Assembly (NCBI GenBank): GCA_002480165.1
Contig: DLBP01000020.1
Location: 4,662 to 15,162 of the forward strand
Source of the DNA: Proteobacteria bacterium UBA7821
GTDB taxonomy: Bacteria; Pseudomonadota; Gammaproteobacteria; Comchoanobacterales; Comchoanobacteraceae
DNA length: 10,501 nt
Reading direction: 5' to 3'
The notes under the pieces were generated by a model. The model saw only the letters and a list, made by a program, of their open reading frames with translations, did no database searches and had not been told where the DNA came from. Both the position numbers and the translations under genes were made by a program. Positions 5,839 to 10,501 of the stretch are shown here, piece after piece; within the stretch, counting starts at the first letter, position 1; every line of letters begins with the position of its first letter.

Positions 5839-6886
5839 TGATTTGTTGACTGGGCGCTTCGATTTCATTATGTAGATGCTGGAAGTTTGTACACGTCACT
5901 AATAACTGCACGGGTAGGTTTTTCAGAAATCCAAGTAATTTCTTCTGGCGGCTGATGTCTATCTCGGCAATGATATCATCAATTAAGACAATGAGTGGCG
6001 TGGGTTTTTGTTCAAGTAATAGTAAGATCTGTGCCATTCTTAACGTGTAGAGTAAAATTTTTTGCTCACCTTGTGATCGGCGCTCACTGATCTTTTTATT
6101 ATCGTACTTGAGGCTAAAGTCACCTCGCTGTGGTCCTAAATGGGTTATCTTGCCTAGCTTATCTCTTGAAAAGCTTTCTGACAGCTGCTGTTCAAAGCAC
6201 TGACTGGTGTCCCAGCCTGGGTGATAATCCAGTGTGATCCCCTCTTTAAAGTGACACAGTGCGATTAAGGCTTCTTCAAAGTATGGTCGAATTGATTGAA
6301 AATAGGTCGTTCGATGTTCGTGTACTAATTGTGCGGCGACACTGAGTTGGCGGTCCCATACCTGCGTATCCTTAATGCTATAGGCATCAATCAGTGCCGC
6401 ATTTCTTTGTTTTAGAATTCGTTGAAAGTTTCGCCAGTCCTTGGCGTATTGCTCACAATAATGAAACGCTCCCCAGTCGAGAATTTTTCTTCTTTCAGAT
6501 GATTGTCGGTTATACAGTCGATGTAAGTCACTGTCAAGATAACACACAGCTGGCCGGTAGCTTAACTGGCTGATTCTATTGACTTTGTCGCCGTCTTCTC
6601 GAATGGTCGACGAGTTTTCTTGTGTTTTTCTAATGGCAATATGGCACGTCTCTGTTTGGCTTGTACAGTTCGCCTGAATTGTTAGGTGTGCCTGTTGCTC
6701 CTGAATGATCGCCTGAGCTGATCGATGCCTGAATGATTTTCCATAGGCAAGATAGTAAATAGATTCCAGAACAGAGGTCTTCCCTGAACCATTCTGGCCA
6801 ACAATGACATTGAGTGTCGGGTGTAGTTCAGATGACCAAGATGTGAAACAGCGAAACTGGTCAATCTTGAGTGATGTGATCGTCAT
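5825..6886 (-). CDS. recF: DNA replication and repair protein RecF
   Basis: SMC-like ATPase that, with RecO and RecR, loads RecA on gapped DNA. The 353 residues show the Walker A motif GQNGSGKTS (30-38), the ABC signature SQGEQK (271-276) and Walker B LIVLIDD (298-304) followed by IIAEID. LGPQRGDF (250-257) is also family-typical. The D-loop region reads AEID rather than the more common SELD. The start codon shares one base with the dnaN stop (TAATG), which implies translational coupling. Last gene of the dnaA-dnaN-recF cluster; gyrB, its usual next neighbour, is absent, and recF instead runs into convergent sodB with a 14-bp overlap. Confidence 0.97.
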   Translation of the reverse strand: MTITSLKIDQFRCFTSWSSELHPTLNVIVGQNGSGKTSVLESIYYLAYGKSFRHRSAQAIIQEQQAHLTIQANCTSQTETCHIAIRKTQENSSTIREDGDKVNRISQLSYRPAVCYLDSDLHRLYNRQSSERRKILDWGAFHYCEQYAKDWRNFQRILKQRNAALIDAYSIKDTQVWDRQLSVAAQLVHEHRTTYFQSIRPYFEEALIALCHFKEGITLDYHPGWDTSQCFEQQLSESFSRDKLGKITHLGPQRGDFSLKYDNKKISERRSQGEQKILLYTLRMAQILLLLEQKPTPLIVLIDDIIAEIDISRQKKLLGFLKNLPVQLLVTCTNFQHLHNEIEAPSQQIITLD

Positions 6887-8013
6887 TAAACAACGAGTGG
6901 CATTACGATATAGCTGCTTTGGCTTTTTTGATTCGGTTCAGAGAATAACACGTTTTTATTCGCTTCTGTGAACTGTATGTCAATGGTCTCTGATGCCACG
7001 TTGCTTAGGATGTCCATGATGTAGTTAATGTTAAAGCCAAGCGTCGTGTTTGGGCCTTGGTACGTTAACGCAATTTTCTCGTGGATGTTTTCTTGTTCTT
7101 GGTTGTAAGCTGTGATGATTAATTCATTGTCAGATAATGTGATTTTAACGGCTTTGAACTTATCATGTGACAAAATAGAGGCTCGTTGTAAAGCTCGCTT
7201 TAGTGCCTCTACGTTGATATTGGCACTGTGCTCATAGATGCCCTCCTGGAATCGCGTACAGTCTGGATATTGTCCTTTAAGGGTTGATGTGGTCAATGTG
7301 AAGTCTTTTGTTTTGATGGTTAGGAGGTTACTGTAGCCAATATCAGCTAACTCATCGGTCTGTTGCTTCAGTTGTTTGTTTAATTCTAATACGACTTTTC
7401 TGGGCATGATAAATTCGAATTGAGAGCGGTTTTCTTGTTGGCTGTGTTGAAAAGAGAGTCGGTGACCATCTGTTGCTGTAGCGCTAATTTTGTCACTGTT
7501 AATGGACATATGGACACCATTTAAGTAGAGGCGTATATCTTGCTGCCCCATTGAGAAGACGGTTTTTTGCATCAGTTTTTGCAGTTCTCGTTCAGGAATG
7601 GATGCTGTGGTGATATTTTGTTCATCGATATTAATGTCTGGGAAGCTCTCGGTATTGAGTGTTTGGAGTTTAAAGGATACGTCCTGTTGTCTAATCGTCA
7701 CCCAAGGTGCTGAAAAGGCCATGGTGATGGGGCCGTCATTGGGTAATTGTTTGCAAATATCTGTGAACTTTTTGCCAGGTACGGCAATGTCGAGTGTCTC
7801 TGTGTTTGATGCCAGCGTGTTCAGTTGAGAGCTCATTTTCGTCTCGCCATCGGTTGTTGTCAGCGTTAGCTCATTGTGTTGCCTAAGCGTTAGCTTGATG
7901 AATCCAAGGATGGGCAGTACTTGTGATGTTTCAAGAATGCCTGTCATCAGTCTAAGTGCATTGAGAATCTGATTTCTATCGATAGAGAGTTCTATGGGTT
8001 GGCTGGCTGTCAT
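6886..8013 (-). CDS. dnaN: DNA polymerase III beta subunit, sliding clamp (DnaN)
   Basis: Ring-shaped dimer that tethers polymerase III and repair proteins to DNA. At 375 residues it is slightly longer than the E. coli protein (366) and covers three clamp domains. Landmarks: an N-terminal LPILGFIKL segment (33-41), the ATDGHRLS motif (180-187) lining the protein-binding cleft, GQYPDCTRF-like (247-255) and the C-terminal YIVMPLVV. The E. coli C-terminus is MPMRL, so the last residues of the cleft differ. I start at the ATG at 8013, which has AGGAG six bases upstream; the open frame extends to 8151 inside dnaA, but that extension is basic and unlike clamp proteins. Ten bases separate it from the dnaA stop, and it shares one base with recF. 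Confidence 0.97.
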   Translation of the reverse strand: MTASQPIELSIDRNQILNALRLMTGILETSQVLPILGFIKLTLRQHNELTLTTTDGETKMSSQLNTLASNTETLDIAVPGKKFTDICKQLPNDGPITMAFSAPWVTIRQQDVSFKLQTLNTESFPDINIDEQNITTASIPERELQKLMQKTVFSMGQQDIRLYLNGVHMSINSDKISATATDGHRLSFQHSQQENRSQFEFIMPRKVVLELNKQLKQQTDELADIGYSNLLTIKTKDFTLTTSTLKGQYPDCTRFQEGIYEHSANINVEALKRALQRASILSHDKFKAVKITLSDNELIITAYNQEQENIHEKIALTYQGPNTTLGFNINYIMDILSNVASETIDIQFTEANKNVLFSEPNQKSQSSYIVMPLVV

Positions 8014-8019
8014 TGTGGT

Positions 8020-8024
8020 CTCCT
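8020..8024 (-). promoter_or_regulatory. Ribosome binding site that fixes the dnaN start
   Basis: AGGAG on the minus strand, six bases before the ATG at 8013, overlaps the last base region of the dnaA stop codon (TAAGGAG). It excludes the longer open frame beginning at 8151. Confidence 0.85.
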
Positions 8025-9346
8025 TAGCATGATAGCAGTTCTTTGATTTGTTGAATGTCGTCGCGTATCTCGACTTCTTCTTGCTCAAGTGTTTTGATTT
8101 TTCGGTGGGCATGCAGGACCGTTGTGTGGTCTCTACCTCCGAATGCCTCACCGATCTCTGGTAGGCTTTTAGAGGTCAGGCTTTTACATAGGTACATGGC
8201 TATTTGTCTAGGCCTTGCTAGGGCAATGTTCCGTCGTTTTGAAAGTAGTTCACTTCTTTTGAGGTTGTAGTACTTGCAGACTGTTTGTTGAATGGAGTCA
8301 ATGGTCACCAGTTGTGCGTGTGCCATCAACAAGTCGTGGAGTGCGTGTTTGACGAGTGTGATGGTGATCGGTTTATGTAAAAACTGGGCATGTGCGACGA
8401 CTTTCTTAAGTGCGCCCTCGAGTTCTCGTACATTTGATTGGATACTATTGGCAATAAACAAAGCGGCATCATCTGGAATGTCGTAGCCCATTGCGGCTGT
8501 TTTACTGATGATAATAGCAGACCTTGTCTCTAGATCGGGTGGGTCAATGCCGACCGTTAAGCCCCATGAGAATCTTGACTTCAGTCGCTCCTGCAAACCA
8601 GTTAGTCGTTTAGGGTGTACGTCACTAGCAAAGATGATTTGCTGGTTTTTACTATAATAGTCGTTGAATGTGTGAAACAATTCTTCTTGAGAGCGTTCCT
8701 TGTTCATGAAAAACTGTGTGTCATCGATCATTAGAATGTCTGCACTACGGATGTCGCTTTTGAATTTATCCATTTTGTTTCTTTGGAGTGCGTGTATCAT
8801 CTGGTTGACAAAGGACTCTGAGTGCGTGTATAGGATTTTTTTACTCGGATCTTTAGCCAAAGCGGCGTTGCCAATCGCATGCATTAAGTGGGTTTTTCCC
8901 AAGCCGACAGAGCCATAAAAGAATAGGGGGTTGGGGTTTTCCAAACTAGACTGGCCGCGTGGTAATGTGGCTTGTATGGCCGCAGCCTTAGCAAACTGGT
9001 TGGTTTTTCCTTCGACAAAGTTCACAAAGGTGAAGTTGCTGTCGATGGTTGAGGGGGCTTTGTCAATGATGGGTTGTGCGGGTTGTTCGATTTTTCTTTC
9101 TTGGCTTGTGACGCTGCCTTTTTTAATGATCGGATCGAGTGGGCAGGATTGGCTTGCTAATGCTTGGCGGATAAGGTTTAGGTAGTTGTTCTGAACGTGT
9201 TCTTCGACAAAGTCGTTGGGTGCATAGAGGGTGAGTGTCTCTTGTTCAACCTGGGCCTGTAGTGGGTTAATCCACAAATCATATTCGTCGGCTGCAACTT
9301 TGTTTTTCAGTTGTTGCCGGCAGTTATCCCAGACATCGTTCGACAT
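8024..9346 (-). CDS. dnaA: Chromosomal replication initiator protein DnaA
   Basis: AAA+ ATPase that binds DnaA boxes and opens the origin. The 440 residues include domain I (1 to about 75, W-x-NPL pattern), a short linker (about 80-102, shorter than in E. coli), the AAA+ core beginning at FTFVNFVEGKTNQ (105-117), Walker A GSVGLGKTH (145-153), Walker B ILMIDDTQFF (204-213), the RLKSRFSWGL segment (254-263) carrying the arginine finger, and domain IV with the GRDHTTVLHAHRKI DNA-binding signature (404-417). The ATG at 9346 has AAGGA six bases upstream. First gene of dnaA-dnaN-recF. A promoter lies in the 104-bp gap upstream. I found no strong DnaA box in that gap, so autoregulation is not evident. 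Confidence 0.98.
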   Translation of the reverse strand: MSNDVWDNCRQQLKNKVAADEYDLWINPLQAQVEQETLTLYAPNDFVEEHVQNNYLNLIRQALASQSCPLDPIIKKGSVTSQERKIEQPAQPIIDKAPSTIDSNFTFVNFVEGKTNQFAKAAAIQATLPRGQSSLENPNPLFFYGSVGLGKTHLMHAIGNAALAKDPSKKILYTHSESFVNQMIHALQRNKMDKFKSDIRSADILMIDDTQFFMNKERSQEELFHTFNDYYSKNQQIIFASDVHPKRLTGLQERLKSRFSWGLTVGIDPPDLETRSAIIISKTAAMGYDIPDDAALFIANSIQSNVRELEGALKKVVAHAQFLHKPITITLVKHALHDLLMAHAQLVTIDSIQQTVCKYYNLKRSELLSKRRNIALARPRQIAMYLCKSLTSKSLPEIGEAFGGRDHTTVLHAHRKIKTLEQEEVEIRDDIQQIKELLSC

Positions 9347-9395
9347 GATTAATCCTTAATTGTAGACAGGGTTTTGATCTATTCGTCTCGTGTTC

Positions 9396-9424
9396 AATAT
9401 ACGAATTATTTGCGAGTAAGGCAA
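9396..9424 (-). promoter_or_regulatory. Candidate sigma70 promoter for dnaA-dnaN-recF
   Basis: On the minus strand TTGCCT (9419-9424), a 17-bp spacer and TATATT (9396-9401). Transcription would start near 9389, with a leader of about 43 nt before dnaA. A consensus TTGACA further upstream (9431-9436) has no -10 box at proper spacing. Confidence 0.5.
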
Positions 9425-9450
9425 GTGATTTGTCAATCGTATCACAATGA

Positions 9451-9834
9451 TTATGGTGCCTGAGGATTGGGTGTGGCGATGGCTTCTGCTAGCGGTCGTC
9501 GATTAGCTTCAGGGTCTTGCTCTTCACTTTCTTGAGCTTTTATCGAGCCAGATGGCAACCAGGCTTCTCGAGCGCACGAGAGCTCTAGAGGCCTGTGAGC
9601 GAGTGACTTTATCAAAAAGACAACACCGGTTACTCCCGCAAAAGACAGCTCGAACAGTTTCTGTTTGTCGTCACCGACTTCGTGTTCTTTGAACATGGCA
9701 GTCGCGACTATATTGGCAGCCAGGTTTGCTAGAACAAATACTGAGAAAATGCATGTGCTGGTAAAGACTCGGTCATGATTGAGCCAGCTCCCATTAAAAT
9801 GATTTGATGGCCTTTGAGTTGTGGGTATGTACAT
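9451..9834 (-). CDS. Hypothetical small membrane protein upstream of dnaA, two predicted helices
   Basis: I do not recognise the family. Of 127 residues, about 23-47 and 60-78 are hydrophobic enough for two membrane helices, joined by a short charged loop (KEHEVGDDKQK). A polar N-terminus of about 20 residues precedes them. The tail (79-127) is hydrophilic, with an acidic patch (ESEEQDPE, 102-109) and a Pro/Ala-rich end. The gene is supported by AAAGGA six bases before the ATG at 9834 and by a TTGACA-N17-TAACAT promoter. It lies upstream of dnaA on the same strand, 104 bp away, in the place where rpmH/rnpA often diverge in gammaproteobacteria. Read-through into dnaA is possible, as I see no convincing terminator between them. 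It could be a lineage-specific membrane protein; function unknown. Confidence 0.7.
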   Translation of the reverse strand: MYIPTTQRPSNHFNGSWLNHDRVFTSTCIFSVFVLANLAANIVATAMFKEHEVGDDKQKLFELSFAGVTGVVFLIKSLAHRPLELSCAREAWLPSGSIKAQESEEQDPEANRRPLAEAIATPNPQAP

Positions 9835-9854
9835 AAACTATCCTTTTGAGTAAT

Positions 9855-9883
9855 ATGTTATGTGGTGTGGATGAGTGTGTCAA
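9855..9883 (-). promoter_or_regulatory. Candidate promoter of the 127-residue gene with a DnaA-box-like spacer
   Basis: On the minus strand consensus TTGACA (9878-9883), a 17-bp spacer and TAACAT (9855-9860). The spacer contains TCATCCACA (9866-9874), one mismatch from the DnaA box TTATCCACA. A single such match is expected by chance in a window this long, so binding is only a possibility. Confidence 0.45.
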
Positions 9884-9905
9884 GGGAAATGTGCTTTCCT
9901 GCTTG
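9881..9905. other. Imperfect stem-loop between the parS-like site and the promoter
   Basis: CAAG-GGAAA (9881-9889) pairs with TTTCC and CTTG (9895-9899 and 9902-9905) across a five-base loop, with a two-base bulge. No T-run follows on either strand, so it is not a typical terminator. It overlaps the -35 box of the 127-residue gene. Role unknown. Confidence 0.3.
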
Positions 9906-9913
9906 GCTTCTAT

Positions 9914-9929
9914 TGTTCCACGTGGAGCC
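9914..9929. other. parS-like centromere site (ParB binding)
   Basis: TGTTCCACGTGGAGCC contains the perfect 10-bp palindrome TCCACGTGGA and matches the bacterial parS pattern TGTTNCACGTGNAACA except at two outer bases of the right arm. parS sites of the TTCCACGTGGAA type are known in Pseudomonas, and chromosomal parS sites cluster near oriC. This one lies about 570 bp upstream of dnaA in non-coding DNA, which is where such a site is expected. No parA or parB gene is in the window. Confidence 0.7.
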
Positions 9930-10018
9930 ACTCTGTTAATTTGCTTCTCTTGTGGCAGCCGGGTGTGTTGTATTAATTATCACTTGTTTTTTTGAATGAA
10001 AGGCGATACGTTAGCCTC

Positions 10019-10501
10019 ATGTCTAAACAATATTTAACGGTGAGTCAACTGACGTCAACCGTCAAGCTGGCACTTGATCAAACGGTTGGTACTGTCTTTG
10101 TTCGTGGTGAGGTCGCTAGTGCGACACGCTCTTCTTTGGGACATTGGTATTTCACCTTAAAAGACCAGGGTGCTCAAGTAAGCTGTGTCTGTTTCAGTCG
10201 CCAAGCTGCCAGTATCAAAGGCACGATTACTGTTGGTATGCAAGTCAGTCTCTGTGCCGATGCGAGTTTCTATGCCCCGCGTGGCCAGTTTCAGCTCACA
10301 GTTTGGTCGATTGAGCAAGGTGGAGATGGCCTGCTGCAAGCTGCTTTTTTAAAGCTTAAGGCAGAGCTTCATGAGCAGGGGCTATTTGATGTGACCGCTA
10401 AAAAAGCGCTACCACCCATACCTGCCACCATTGGTGTGATCACTTCACCAACCGGTGCTGCGGTTGCCGATATACTGAAGGTACTACAGCAGCGATTTCC
10501 A
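10019..10501 (+). CDS. xseA: Exodeoxyribonuclease VII large subunit (XseA), partial; C-terminus beyond the window
   Basis: I translated this by hand because it runs off the right edge: 161 in-frame codons without a stop, about a third of the usual protein. Exonuclease VII degrades single-stranded DNA to oligonucleotides; XseA carries catalysis with several XseB subunits. Seen: an N-terminal TVSQLTSTVKLAL start, the OB-fold DNA-binding domain with VRGEVAS, GHWYFTLKD and YAPRGQFQLTVWSIE, then the linker LLQAAFLKLKAELHEQGLFD and the start of the catalytic domain, LPPIPATIGVITSPTGAAVADIL. The ISGEISN-like motif reads VRGEVAS. The ATG at 10019 fits the family start; AAGGCG is about 15 bases upstream, too far for an ideal Shine-Dalgarno, so translation may be weak. 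It is divergent from the dnaA-side genes. Confidence 0.95.
   Translation, partial: MSKQYLTVSQLTSTVKLALDQTVGTVFVRGEVASATRSSLGHWYFTLKDQGAQVSCVCFSRQAASIKGTITVGMQVSLCADASFYAPRGQFQLTVWSIEQGGDGLLQAAFLKLKAELHEQGLFDVTAKKALPPIPATIGVITSPTGAAVADILKVLQQRFP

Larger units (their letters stand above)
9835..10018. other. 184-bp intergenic region between divergent genes, near the origin
   Basis: This non-coding stretch separates the 127-residue gene from xseA. It holds a promoter facing left, an imperfect stem-loop, the parS-like site and then an AT-rich segment (about 9970-9995) with a run of seven T. Only one DnaA-box-like 9-mer is seen, so it is not convincing as a complete oriC. I see no clear promoter for xseA. 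Confidence 0.5.

Noticed and set aside
8014..8151. N-terminal extension of dnaN into dnaA
   Set aside because: The extension is basic and unlike sliding clamps, overlaps dnaA by well over 100 bp, and the ATG at 8013 has a proper Shine-Dalgarno.
9268..9276. TAATCCACA, one mismatch from a DnaA box, within dnaA
   Set aside because: It lies in coding sequence for a normal domain I stretch; about two such matches are expected by chance in this window.
9431..9436. Consensus TTGACA on the minus strand upstream of dnaA
   Set aside because: No -10 box at 16-18 bp; the nearest AATAAT is 20 bp away. The pair at 9419-9424 and 9396-9401 fits better.
9835..10018. Complete oriC
   Set aside because: Only one DnaA-box-like 9-mer and a short AT-rich segment are present; there is no box cluster.
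1..10501. Defence system, toxin-antitoxin pair, CRISPR array or mobile element
   Set aside because: No transposase, integrase, nuclease-partner pair, direct-repeat array or target-site duplication is visible. Almost all genes are core housekeeping genes.

Overview
The window looks like a chromosomal stretch from a moderately AT-rich gammaproteobacterium. The basis is the close resemblance of YaaA, ErpA, YfhL-type ferredoxin, EngB, CoaD, MutM, Fe-SOD, RecF, DnaN, DnaA and XseA to their gammaproteobacterial forms. No species can be named from the sequence. The unrecognised membrane proteins would fit a host-associated lineage such as a Legionellales relative, but that is a guess.

Layout, left to right. 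(1) 1-615 is the N-terminal part of yaaA on the minus strand, cut by the window edge. (2) 678-1952 (-) encodes an unrecognised 424-residue polytopic membrane protein with a short tandem DNA repeat and a duplicated peptide motif. It has a strong sigma70-like promoter. (3) 2171-2995 (+) is mutM, divergent from that gene. (4) 2974-5168 (-) is a compact run: a secreted hypothetical protein, erpA, engB, coaD and a YfhL-type ferredoxin, with abutting or overlapping frames. (5) 5248-5838 (+) is an iron superoxide dismutase, divergent from the secreted protein across a 27-bp palindrome and convergent with recF. (6) 5825-9346 (-) is the replication cluster dnaA-dnaN-recF. (7) 9451-9834 (-) encodes a 127-residue two-helix membrane protein upstream of dnaA. 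(8) 9835-10018 is an intergenic region with a parS-like palindrome. (9) 10019-10501 (+) is the start of xseA, cut by the right edge.

How the genes fit together. DnaA, DnaN and RecF serve replication initiation, the sliding clamp and gap repair. XseA and MutM are DNA repair enzymes. YaaA, SodB, MutM, ErpA and the ferredoxin form a loose oxidative-stress and iron-sulphur theme. The dnaA cluster is rearranged compared with the common rpmH-dnaA-dnaN-recF-gyrB order: neither rpmH/rnpA nor gyrB adjoins it. The parS-like site shows that the region is near the origin, but I see no convincing cluster of DnaA boxes, and the G excess on the plus strand does not change sign at dnaA.

I see no tRNA, rRNA, CRISPR array, transposon, toxin-antitoxin pair or defence system. 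The least explained material is the 424-residue membrane protein, the 127-residue membrane protein next to dnaA, and the secreted protein upstream of erpA.
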